Shown piece by piece: positions 26,777 to 34,692 of a stretch of 64,000 nt of DNA. The position numbers and the translations under genes were made by a program. Position 1 is the stretch's first letter; each line of letters opens with the position of its first letter. Under the pieces are notes generated by a model. That model was given only the letters and a program-made list of their open reading frames with translations, had not been told where the DNA came from and ran no database searches. Source of the DNA: JAHRAW01 sp965262585 (GTDB taxonomy: Bacteria > Pseudomonadota > Gammaproteobacteria > Arenicellales > Poriferihabitantaceae); contig OZ253546.1 of NCBI GenBank assembly GCA_965262585.1, positions 1,612,001-1,676,000 on the forward strand. The letters run 5' to 3'.

Positions 26777-27010
26777 ATGAGCAAAAACATGAACCAGAAC
26801 ATGAGCCGGAAAATTTTTGTTCCGCTAACCGATGAACTGCTCTATGACCACCCGGAACTGATCACCGCCCCGTTGCGGCCGTTCAATGCCGGCCAGCCGT
26901 GCTTTCACTGGATGGGCGACTGGGCGATCGACGAATCAGGCCACGATTCAACCAACGGCTCAACCGCCGCCAAAATCGAACTCAGCAAACCGGAGAAACC
27001 GGCTTCCTGA
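26777..27010 (+). CDS. Small conserved-looking hypothetical protein, 77 aa
   Basis: The start at 26777 is well supported by a GGAGGAAA ribosome binding site at 26763-26770. The longer frame (from 26336) is the shadow of the regulator gene. The sequence shows a compact segment (RKIFVPLTDELLYDHPELIT, then RPFNAGQPCFHWMGDWAI) that looks like a folded core, with a disordered Ser/Lys-rich tail. The N-terminus has a short SKNMNQNMSRK repetition. It is divergent from the two-component operon and convergent with uvrD (10 bp apart). Function is unknown. Confidence 0.7.
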   Translation: MSKNMNQNMSRKIFVPLTDELLYDHPELITAPLRPFNAGQPCFHWMGDWAIDESGHDSTNGSTAAKIELSKPEKPAS

Positions 27011-27020
27011 ACCGTGGGAT

Positions 27021-29225
27021 TCACACCGACTCCAGACGGGCGTAGGCACACACCAGCCACTTCGCCCCCGCCTTGCTGAAATTGACCTGAATGCGGGCGT
27101 GTTCGCCTCGTCCTTCGAGGTTAATCACCACGCCTTCGCCGAATTTTTTGTGGCGCACCCGGTGCCCCGGCTGAAGTCCGTTGAAGCCGGGGTCGGTGTT
27201 GTTCGCCACCGCACCGGTCCCCATACCACTCACCACACCAGATCGTGGACGGGTCACTGCACCGGCCCGTGGGCGGCTCAGGCGAGTCGGGCGTATCTCT
27301 TCGATGTGTTTGGGTGGAATTTCAAACAGGAAGCGGGACGGTTTCGCGTAGTTCGGACGGCCATACAGACGCCGTACTTCCGCGTGGCAGATGGTTAACT
27401 GTTTCATCGCACGGGTCATGCCGACATAACAAAGTCGGCGTTCTTCTTCCAGTTGCCCGGGCTGTGCAAGCGATCTCTGGTGAGGGAAAAGCCCTTCCTC
27501 CATTCCGCATAAAAACACCAGCGGAAACTCCAGCCCCTTGGCGGAATGCAGGCTCATCAACTGCACGCAATCCTCCCATTCCTCGGCCTGACCTTCCCCG
27601 GCCTCGAGCGCCGCATGGCCGAGGAACAACGCCAGCGCGTCCAATTCCTGGTCTTCGTCCGGGGCAAAGTTTCGCGCCGCGGTGACCAGTTCTTCGAGGT
27701 TTTCGACCCGCCCCTGAGCGCGTTCGCCGCGCTCGTTCTTGAAATGCTCGAGTAAGCCGCTGTGAATCAACACATGGTCGGTCACTTCCCCCAGCTCAAG
27801 GTCGACGGTGGCGGCGGCCATCTCGTCGAGCAATTCGCGGAAGCGTTGCACCGCCGCCAGCGCGCGGGGCGGCAACTCGCCTTCGGCGATGACTTCGGCG
27901 GATGCTTGCCACAAAGAAATTTGTTTTTGGCGCGCCAACTCGCGAATCGGCTCGAGGGTTTTAGCGCCAATTCCGCGAGTCGGCAGGTTGACGATGCGCT
28001 CGAACGCCGGGTCCGAATCGCGATTGGAAACCAACCGCAAATACGCCAGCGCGTCCTTGATTTCGGCGCGTTCAAAAAACCGCAGACCGCCGTATACCCG
28101 ATAGGGCATACCGGCGGCAAGCAGTTGTTCTTCAAAGGCCCGCGACTGGGCGTTGGAACGATACAAAACGGCGACGCTGTCGCGGCGGTTGCCCTGTTCG
28201 ACCCAGTGTTCGATGCTGCCCACCACAAAACGGGCTTCGTCAATTTCGTCGCCGGCGGCGTATAGACGAATCGGCTGGCCGGCGGGTTGATCAGTCCATA
28301 ATTTCTTGCCCATCCGTCCGGCGTTGTGGGCGATAACCGCGTTGGCGGCGCTCAGGATGTTGCCGGTGGAGCGGTAGTTTTGTTCGAGGCGCAGGACGGT
28401 GGTGCCGGGAAAGTCTTTTTCAAAACTCAGCAAGTTTTCCACCCGCGCCCCGCGCCAGCCATAGATGGATTGGTCGTCGTCGCCCACCGCAAACAGGTTC
28501 TTGCTGGCGTCGCTCAACAGCCGCAGCCACCGATACTGAATAGTATTGGTGTCCTGGAATTCGTCCACCAGCACATGCTGGAAGCGTTGCTGATAAGTTT
28601 CGCGAATGGTCTGATTGTTTTGCAACAACTCCAGCGTGCGTAGCAGGAGTTCGGCAAAATCCACCAGCCCGAAGCGCCGGCAAAGTTCCTCGTAGGCGAG
28701 GTAGACGCGGTGCAGGGTTTGCTGCTGGAGGTCGTTGCCCTCCGGCAGGTCGCGGGGACGGCGCGCTTCTTCCTTGTGAGCGTTGATCATCCATTGCATC
28801 GGGCGCGGCGGCCAGTGGGTTTCGTCGAGGCTCAGTTCCCGCAGGACTCGGCGGATCATCCGATACTGGTCATCGCTGTCGAGAATCTCGAAACCCTGCG
28901 GCAGCCCGGCGGCTTCGAAGTGTTGGCGCAGCAAACGATGGCACAAGCCGTGGAAGGTGCCCATCCACATACCCCCCAGGGGCATGCGCAACAATTCCTC
29001 GATGCGCCCGCGCATTTCGCGGGAAGCCTTGTTGGTGAAGGTGACCGCGAGAATGGAAGACGGCGAAATCTGCTGAGATTGCACCAGCCACGCGACTCGG
29101 TGGGTAAGCACCCGGGTTTTGCCGCTGCCGGCGCCGGCCAGTATCAGCAGCGGGCCCGGCGGGGCACCCACGGCCTGACGCTGGGGGTCGTTGAGGGAAT
29201 CGAATATGTGCGAAATATCCATCAA
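27021..29225 (-). CDS. uvrD: DNA helicase II (UvrD)
   Basis: Superfamily 1 3'-5' helicase for nucleotide-excision and mismatch repair, 734 aa. Motifs seen in order: Q-motif LNDPQRQAVGAPPGP, Walker A GAGSGKTRVLTHRV, motif II VDEFQDTNTIQ, motif III VGDDDQSIYGWRGA, motif V LMSLHSAKGLEF and motif VI RRLCYVGMTRAM. The C-terminal Tudor-like RNA-polymerase-interaction region (PGHRVRHKKFGEGVVINLEG) is present, which supports UvrD rather than Rep. Two adjacent ATGs are possible (29225 and 29222). Confidence 0.96.
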   Translation of the reverse strand: MMDISHIFDSLNDPQRQAVGAPPGPLLILAGAGSGKTRVLTHRVAWLVQSQQISPSSILAVTFTNKASREMRGRIEELLRMPLGGMWMGTFHGLCHRLLRQHFEAAGLPQGFEILDSDDQYRMIRRVLRELSLDETHWPPRPMQWMINAHKEEARRPRDLPEGNDLQQQTLHRVYLAYEELCRRFGLVDFAELLLRTLELLQNNQTIRETYQQRFQHVLVDEFQDTNTIQYRWLRLLSDASKNLFAVGDDDQSIYGWRGARVENLLSFEKDFPGTTVLRLEQNYRSTGNILSAANAVIAHNAGRMGKKLWTDQPAGQPIRLYAAGDEIDEARFVVGSIEHWVEQGNRRDSVAVLYRSNAQSRAFEEQLLAAGMPYRVYGGLRFFERAEIKDALAYLRLVSNRDSDPAFERIVNLPTRGIGAKTLEPIRELARQKQISLWQASAEVIAEGELPPRALAAVQRFRELLDEMAAATVDLELGEVTDHVLIHSGLLEHFKNERGERAQGRVENLEELVTAARNFAPDEDQELDALALFLGHAALEAGEGQAEEWEDCVQLMSLHSAKGLEFPLVFLCGMEEGLFPHQRSLAQPGQLEEERRLCYVGMTRAMKQLTICHAEVRRLYGRPNYAKPSRFLFEIPPKHIEEIRPTRLSRPRAGAVTRPRSGVVSGMGTGAVANNTDPGFNGLQPGHRVRHKKFGEGVVINLEGRGEHARIQVNFSKAGAKWLVCAYARLESV

Positions 29226-29277
29226 TGGATTGTATCCGGTAACGGCAGTCGATAAAATTAACCGAGTATGCGCGGGC

Positions 29278-29318
29278 GGTGCATAATACTATGGCCGGCA
29301 CCCGCCCGGTGCATAATA
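29278..29318 (+). repeat. Direct repeat GGTGCATAATA, two copies 30 bp apart, upstream of tpa
   Basis: GGTGCATAATA occurs at 29278-29288 and 29308-29318, each preceded by a G/C-rich CGGGCG- or CCGCCC-like run. The spacing of about three helical turns suits a regulator binding site, and each CATAAT could also act as a -10 element for the downstream gene (ATG 29377). No regulator gene is adjacent. Confidence 0.5.
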
Positions 29319-29376
29319 ATACTAATGCCCGACGCAAAACGCCGCCTTCTCTAAACCCCAACAACGGACAGCAACG

Positions 29377-30771
29377 ATGAACAAAGCAATCGACCCGATG
29401 AATAGCGTGGATAGCGGAAAAATTATCAGCGATGACAAGAGTCACGTGTGGCATCACCTCAGCCAGCACAAGTCATTGGAGACCTCCGACCCGATGGTCA
29501 TCGTTGAAGGCAAGGGCATGCGGATTCAGGACATCAACGGCAAGACCTACCTCGACGCCGCGTCTGGAGGGGTGTGGACTGTCAACGTCGGCTACGGCCG
29601 CGAAAGCATCGCCAAAGCGGTGCATGACCAACTGGTCAAGATGTGTTACTTCGCCAATTTCGCCGGCAACATTCCCGGCACGCGCTTCGCCGAAAAACTG
29701 CTGGCGAAAATGCCGGGGCTGAGCCGTGTGTACTACTCCAATTCCGGTTCCGAGGCCAATGAAAAGGCCTACAAACTGGTGCGCCAGTTGGCGGCGTTTA
29801 AGAACAACGGCCAAAAACACAAAATCGTGTACCGCGACCGCGATTACCACGGCACCACCATCACCGCGCTGAGTTCATCCGGGCAATCCCAACGCAAAGA
29901 TCAATACGGGCCGTTCACCCCCGGCTTCGTCGAAATGCCCCACTGCCTCGCCTACCAAGCACCCAACGGCGACGACCCCGACTACGGCGTGCAAGCGGCC
30001 AAGGAACTGGAAAAAGTGATTCTCCGCGAAGGGCCGGATACGGTCGGGGCGGTGGTGCTGGAGCCGATTACCGCCGGTGGCGGTGTCATCGTTCCGCCGC
30101 CGGGCTATTTTGAAACCATCGGGGAAATCTGCCGCCAATACGGAGTGCTGCTGCACATCGACGAAGTGGTATGCGGCCTCGGGCGCACCGGAAAATGGTT
30201 TGGCTATCAGCATTTTGGCGCGCAACCCGACATCGTCACCATGGCCAAAGGCATCGCCAGCGGCTATGCCGCCATTTCCGCAACCGTCACCACCGAAGAC
30301 CTGTTCAGCGAGTTCCTCGCCGGGCCGGGCGAAAAATTGCACTACTTCCGAGACATCAGCACCTTCGGCGGTTGCGCCGCCGGGCCCGCCGCCGCCCTTG
30401 AAAACCTGCGCATCATCGAAGCCGAAAACCTGCTCGAAAACGCGGTGGCAATGGGCGATTACCTGATGGGCCGTTTGCTGGAGTTAAAGGACAAGCACAC
30501 GGTCATCGGCGACGTGCGCGGCAAGGGATTGTTAGTCGGCGTCGAACTCGTCAGCGACCGCACCACCCGCGAACCCGTAGACGAATCGGTCACCGCCGCC
30601 GTGGTGACCGAATGCCTCAAACAAGGCGTGATGATCGGGCGCACCAACCGCAGTTTCCCCCGACACAACAACACCCTATGCCTGAGCCCGGCGTTGATTT
30701 GCACCAAAGACGACCTGGACGAAATCGTCGCCGCAATGGACCGCGCCTTCGTCAACGCAACCCAATCGTAA
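29377..30771 (+). CDS. tpa: Taurine--pyruvate aminotransferase
   Basis: Class III PLP aminotransferase, 464 aa, converting taurine plus pyruvate to sulfoacetaldehyde plus alanine. Long stretches agree with the Bilophila enzyme as I recall it: VWHHLSQHK, SGGVWTVNVGYGRESIAKA, MPGLSRVYYSNSGSEANEKA, IDEVVCGLGRTGKWFGYQHF, and the PLP-lysine region DIVTMAKGIASGYA. The gene stands alone, with no sulfoacetaldehyde acetyltransferase (xsc) or taurine transporter next to it. A related beta-alanine or hypotaurine aminotransferase activity remains possible. Downstream it is convergent with tRNA-Met. Confidence 0.88.
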   Translation: MNKAIDPMNSVDSGKIISDDKSHVWHHLSQHKSLETSDPMVIVEGKGMRIQDINGKTYLDAASGGVWTVNVGYGRESIAKAVHDQLVKMCYFANFAGNIPGTRFAEKLLAKMPGLSRVYYSNSGSEANEKAYKLVRQLAAFKNNGQKHKIVYRDRDYHGTTITALSSSGQSQRKDQYGPFTPGFVEMPHCLAYQAPNGDDPDYGVQAAKELEKVILREGPDTVGAVVLEPITAGGGVIVPPPGYFETIGEICRQYGVLLHIDEVVCGLGRTGKWFGYQHFGAQPDIVTMAKGIASGYAAISATVTTEDLFSEFLAGPGEKLHYFRDISTFGGCAAGPAAALENLRIIEAENLLENAVAMGDYLMGRLLELKDKHTVIGDVRGKGLLVGVELVSDRTTREPVDESVTAAVVTECLKQGVMIGRTNRSFPRHNNTLCLSPALICTKDDLDEIVAAMDRAFVNATQS

Positions 30772-30799
30772 CCATCCAAAAAGACGGCGCACGGATAAA

Positions 30800-30876
30800 T
30801 GGTGGCTACGCCCTGGATTGAACAGGGGACCTCATCATTATGAGTGATGCGCTCTAACCGGCTGAGCTACGTAGCC
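30800..30876 (-). tRNA. tRNA-Met, elongator type (anticodon CAT)
   Basis: On the minus strand it starts GGCTACGTAGCTCAGC. The anticodon stem-loop CATCA-CTCATAA-TGATG gives CAT, the T-loop is TTCAATC, the acceptor stem GGCTACG/CGTAGCC is perfect, and ACCA is encoded at the 3' end. It closely matches the E. coli elongator metT sequence rather than the initiator tRNA, which has a mismatched first pair. It is 77 nt. Confidence 0.95.
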
Positions 30877-30900
30877 ATGTGAAGATTTACGGAGAGGTGA

Positions 30901-30929
30901 AGCCTAGCGCAATCGCCGGGATGACGCAA
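30901..30929 (-). promoter_or_regulatory. Probable promoter of tRNA-Met
   Basis: On the minus strand TTGCGT (30929-30924), a 17-bp spacer and TAGGCT (30906-30901) lie about 25 bp before the tRNA 5' end. Confidence 0.5.
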
Positions 30930-31005
30930 TAGCGGGTCATTGATGCGATCTTGGCGCACATTTTATTTCTCGTGTCCTGATTGAAGCAAATCAATTTCGG
31001 CGCGA

Positions 31006-31014
31006 TGTTATACT
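31006..31014 (+). promoter_or_regulatory. Extended -10 promoter of galE
   Basis: TG-T-TATACT (31006-31014) is a strong extended -10. The -35 is not clear. The implied leader is about 35 nt with AAGG before the TTG start of galE. Confidence 0.6.
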
Positions 31015-31055
31015 ACCCCGATGTGTGGCGCGGGCAATCACAAAAAGGTTGAATC

Positions 31056-32057
31056 TTGAAACGTGTCCTGGTCACCGGTGGCGCGGGTTATATCGGCTCG
31101 CACACCGCCTTGCAGTTGGTCGAGGCGGGCCATCAGGTGGTGGTGCTCGACAATCTCAGTAGCGGGCATCGCCGGGCGGTGCCGCGGGACGCCGAATTTA
31201 CAAAAGGGGACATCGCCGACCGGGAATTGGTGGGCAATCTTATTCGTGACCATCGCATAGACGCGGTGATTCATTTTGCCGCGCATGCGGTGGTGCCGGA
31301 GTCGGTGGCAGATCCGGCCAAGTATTACCGCAACAATGTGGTCGGCTCGCTCAACCTGATTGAATCTTGCATCGAAAGCGGGGTTGGGCGGTTGGTGTTT
31401 TCATCCAGCGCGGCGGTTTATGGCGCGCCAGACCGAGACCCACTCACGGCAACCCAGCCCATAGCCGAAACCGCCGAAACCGCGCCCATCAATCCCTACG
31501 GCGTAAGCAAGTTGATGACCGAATGGATGCTGCGGGATCTGGCCGCCGCCGCCAACCGCTTCGGGTACGTGTCGCTGCGTTACTTCAATGTCGCCGGTGC
31601 CCACCACAACGGCAAACTCGGTCAAGCCACCGCCGAAGCCACTCATCTGGTCAAGGTGGCGTGTCAAGCCGCTTGCGGAGTGCGCGATGGCCTGCGCGTG
31701 TTCGGTGACGACTATCCAACCGCCGACGGCACCTGCATCCGCGACTATATCCATGTCGAAGACCTGGCCGCCGCCCATCTCGCCGCCCTCAACTATCTGG
31801 ACGAGGGCGGCGAGAGCACCGCCATGAACTGCGGTTACGGGCGCGGCTACAGCGTCAAAGAAGTGATCGAATGCGTGAAAGCGGTCAGCGGCGTGGACTT
31901 CCCGGTGACCATCGCAACCCGCCGTCCCGGCGACCCGCCCGCATTGGTGGCCGACAACGCACGAATTCGCCGCCTCGGGTGGGAACCGAAATACAACGAC
32001 CTGTCCGCTATCTGCCGAACGGCGTACCGATGGGAGCGGGGGCTGTTGAATGGCTGA
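31056..32057 (+). CDS. galE: UDP-glucose 4-epimerase
   Basis: Interconverts UDP-glucose and UDP-galactose for surface polysaccharide. It is 333 aa with the NAD-binding GGAGYIGSHT at residues 8-17, VFSSSAAVYG with the catalytic Ser, the YxxxK catalytic pair in NPYGVSKLMTEW, and the LRYFNVAGAHHNGKLG substrate loop. The start is TTG at 31056, chosen because KRVLVTGGAGYIG follows at once and an AAAAAGG site precedes it. pgi follows 63 bp downstream in the same frame, separated by the galE TGA. Confidence 0.95.
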   Translation: MKRVLVTGGAGYIGSHTALQLVEAGHQVVVLDNLSSGHRRAVPRDAEFTKGDIADRELVGNLIRDHRIDAVIHFAAHAVVPESVADPAKYYRNNVVGSLNLIESCIESGVGRLVFSSSAAVYGAPDRDPLTATQPIAETAETAPINPYGVSKLMTEWMLRDLAAAANRFGYVSLRYFNVAGAHHNGKLGQATAEATHLVKVACQAACGVRDGLRVFGDDYPTADGTCIRDYIHVEDLAAAHLAALNYLDEGGESTAMNCGYGRGYSVKEVIECVKAVSGVDFPVTIATRRPGDPPALVADNARIRRLGWEPKYNDLSAICRTAYRWERGLLNG

Positions 32058-32120
32058 TGCGGCCCGATTCGCCGACCAAAATGTCGCCGGCCATTCTGCG
32101 CAACCCCGCGCCCCCCGGCT

Positions 32121-33752
32121 TTGACCGACCTCCAGAATAATTGGGCTTCGCGGTTGTGGCGCAAGGACGTGTCGTTGTGGCAGCCCTCCGCGGATGATGC
32201 TAAATCCATCTCCGCCCGGCTTGGCTGGCTCCATTGCATCGAATGGATGCAGCCTCGCGCCGATGAACTTCACACCTGGGCTCGGCAAATCGCCCAATCC
32301 GGCCACTACGACCGGGCGATTGTGCTGGGCATGGGCGGATCGAGCCTCGCGGCGGCGGTGGTTGCCTCGCTGTTTGAGCCTGCGCCGGGCTATTTGCCGC
32401 TGACGGTGGTCGACACCACTCACCCCGATGAGATCGCCCGCATCGCCGCCACCGGCGACCTACGCCGCTGCCTGTTTATAGTCGCCAGCAAATCCGGTGC
32501 CACCGTTGAAACCGTCGATCTCTATCAATTCTTCCACGCGCAACTGGCGGCACAATGCGCCGACCCGCAATCCAGTTTTGTGATGATCACCGATGAGGGA
32601 TCCGATCTTCACCAACTGGGGCAATCGCGCCGTTGCCCTAAAATTTTCATCAACCCGGATGACATTGGCGGACGTTACTCGGCGCTTAGTTATTTCGGTA
32701 TGGTGGCCGCCGCGTTGCTGGGAGTCGATGTGGGCGAACTCCTCGCCCGCGCCGGGGCGTTTTGCGAGACCACCAAATCCGACAACCCGGAAAAAAACCC
32801 GGCGCTGGCCCTCGGTATGTTCCTCGGAAGCAACGCGCTCGCTGGCAGGGACAAATTGATCCTGCGACTGCCCCGCCGACTCGGCGTCTTTGGCTTGTGG
32901 ATTGAGCAGTTGATCGCCGAGAGCACCGGCAAAGACGGCCGTGGTCTGGTGCCGGTGGTGGCCGATGACAACCCGGACGATGACCTGAATTACCGCGGCG
33001 AAGACCGAATCAACCTTCGCTACGGCGGCAAGCAAGTTGGCAACCATATCGGCAAAAAGCCGCACACCGGCCCGGCGATGGATTGGAATTTGCGGTTCGA
33101 CGACCCCTATCAACTCGGAGCCGAGTATTTCCGCTGGGAAATCGCCACCGCCATTGCCGCCGGCCATCTTGCCGTCAACCCCTTCGACCAGCCCGATGTG
33201 GCACAGAGCAAAACCGACACGCGCCAGTTCATCAGCGGACACCGGCAAATAGCCGCCCCGGTCTCACAAGGCGTTCACTACGACTTGCACACCGCCGGGG
33301 AGCGACTACAATCCCCGGCCAATCAGGTCATCGCCGAATTCTGTCGCACCTTGAAGCCGGGCTGCTACCTCGCCCTGCTGGCGTATCTGCCGGAAGACCA
33401 GCGCATTCGGTCGTTGTTGCAGTCCCTGGGCAAGCGGGCCGCCGAGCGGTGGGGCATCGTCGCCACCCTCGGCATCGGCCCCCGTTATCTGCATTCCACC
33501 GGGCAGTTGCACAAGGGCGGGCCGTCCGGCGGTCGCTTCATCCAGTTCATCGCCGACTTTGAGACCGACCTGCCGGTGCCGCAACGGGAATACACTTTTG
33601 GGCAGTTGTGCCGGGCTCAGGCAGATGGAGATTTTTCGGCGTTGGCTCGGGCCGGCGGCAACAGCAGCACCACAGTGATGCGCGTTCGCTTAAAAGCGGA
33701 TAGACTGCAGGCATTGACCGCCTTTGTGGACGACTTCACCGCCCGGGGATAA
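32121..33752 (+). CDS. pgi: Glucose-6-phosphate isomerase, of the kind found in transaldolase-isomerase fusions
   Basis: Converts glucose-6-phosphate and fructose-6-phosphate. It is 543 aa with the SIS-type phosphosugar fold: VLGMGGSSLAAAV near 68-80, IVASKSGATVETVD with the phosphate-binding serines, and a C-terminal catalytic LHSTGQLHKGG. The sequence resembles the isomerase half of bifunctional Tal-Pgi proteins more than E. coli Pgi, but the transaldolase half is absent. The start is uncertain: the frame is open back to the galE stop, no ATG occurs, and the TTG at 32121 lacks a Shine-Dalgarno sequence. It probably belongs to an operon with galE. Confidence 0.88.
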   Translation: MTDLQNNWASRLWRKDVSLWQPSADDAKSISARLGWLHCIEWMQPRADELHTWARQIAQSGHYDRAIVLGMGGSSLAAAVVASLFEPAPGYLPLTVVDTTHPDEIARIAATGDLRRCLFIVASKSGATVETVDLYQFFHAQLAAQCADPQSSFVMITDEGSDLHQLGQSRRCPKIFINPDDIGGRYSALSYFGMVAAALLGVDVGELLARAGAFCETTKSDNPEKNPALALGMFLGSNALAGRDKLILRLPRRLGVFGLWIEQLIAESTGKDGRGLVPVVADDNPDDDLNYRGEDRINLRYGGKQVGNHIGKKPHTGPAMDWNLRFDDPYQLGAEYFRWEIATAIAAGHLAVNPFDQPDVAQSKTDTRQFISGHRQIAAPVSQGVHYDLHTAGERLQSPANQVIAEFCRTLKPGCYLALLAYLPEDQRIRSLLQSLGKRAAERWGIVATLGIGPRYLHSTGQLHKGGPSGGRFIQFIADFETDLPVPQREYTFGQLCRAQADGDFSALARAGGNSSTTVMRVRLKADRLQALTAFVDDFTARG

Positions 33753-33777
33753 CCACCGGCCCTGGACTCTCACCGAA

Positions 33778-34692
33778 ATGATGACCTTTCAACGCCTGAT
33801 CATGACGCTGCAGGAATACTGGGCCAAGCACGGTTGCGTCCTCATGCAGCCATACGATATGGAGATCGGTGCCGGCACTTTTCATCCCGCCACCTTCCTC
33901 GCTGCGGTGGGCCCCGAGCCCCTTCGGGCGGCCTATGTTCAGCCGTCAAGACGCCCCACCGATGGCCGCTACGGCGAAAATCCGAACCGCTTGCAACACT
34001 ATTTCCAGTTTCAGGTGGTGCTCAAGCCGTCGCCCGATAATTTCCAGGAGATCTACCTGGATTCGCTTGCCGCCCTCGGGCTGGATTTTCTTGCCGACGA
34101 CGTGCGCTTTGTCGAAGATGACTGGGAATCGCCCACCCTCGGCGCCTGGGGGCTGGGTTGGGAAGTGTGGCTGAACGGCATGGAGGTCACCCAGTTCACC
34201 TATTTCCAACAAGTCGGCGGCCTCGATTGCAAGCCGGTTACCGGCGAGATTACCTACGGACTGGAACGAATCGCCATGCATCTGCAAGGAGTCGACAACT
34301 TGTTCGATCTGGTGTGGAGCGACGGCCCGGCACGGCGTTACACCTACCGCGATCTGTATCATCAAAACGAGGCCGAACAATCCGCCTACAACTTCCGTTA
34401 TGCCGATGTCGAAAACTTGTTCCTGCAATTCGACGCCGCCGAGAAAATGTGCAACACCCTGCTGGATAATAAACTGCCGCTGCCGGCCTACGAGCAGACC
34501 CTCAAGGCTTCGCATACTTTCAACCTGCTGGACGCCAGACGCGCCATCGGCGTCACCGAAAGGGCCCGGTATATTGGCCGGGTGCGCGCGCTGGCCCGGG
34601 GCGTGGCGCAAAGTTATTACGAAAAACGCGAAGCGTTGGGATTTCCGAGGTGCCAAAATGGCGACCAAAAAACTCGGCGGAGTCGGAAATAA
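33778..34692 (+). CDS. glyQ: Glycine--tRNA ligase, alpha subunit
   Basis: Catalytic subunit of the alpha2-beta2 bacterial glycyl-tRNA synthetase, 304 aa (E. coli 303). It begins at tandem ATGs (33778 or 33781), directly before TFQRLIMTLQEYW, which aligns with the E. coli N-terminus after its first seven residues. Highly conserved segments include QPSRRPTDGRYGENPNRLQH, GAWGLGWEVWLNGMEVTQFT and LVWSDGPARRYTYRDLYHQN. Its TAA shares one base with the glyS ATG (34692). No strong ribosome binding site was seen. Confidence 0.96.
   Translation: MMTFQRLIMTLQEYWAKHGCVLMQPYDMEIGAGTFHPATFLAAVGPEPLRAAYVQPSRRPTDGRYGENPNRLQHYFQFQVVLKPSPDNFQEIYLDSLAALGLDFLADDVRFVEDDWESPTLGAWGLGWEVWLNGMEVTQFTYFQQVGGLDCKPVTGEITYGLERIAMHLQGVDNLFDLVWSDGPARRYTYRDLYHQNEAEQSAYNFRYADVENLFLQFDAAEKMCNTLLDNKLPLPAYEQTLKASHTFNLLDARRAIGVTERARYIGRVRALARGVAQSYYEKREALGFPRCQNGDQKTRRSRK

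Noticed and set aside
31056..33752. galE-pgi fusion by stop-codon readthrough
   Set aside because: The two genes share a frame and only the galE TGA (32055-32057) separates them. However, both proteins are complete, no readthrough context is evident, and the 63-bp linker codes for a low-quality Pro/Arg/Cys-rich stretch.
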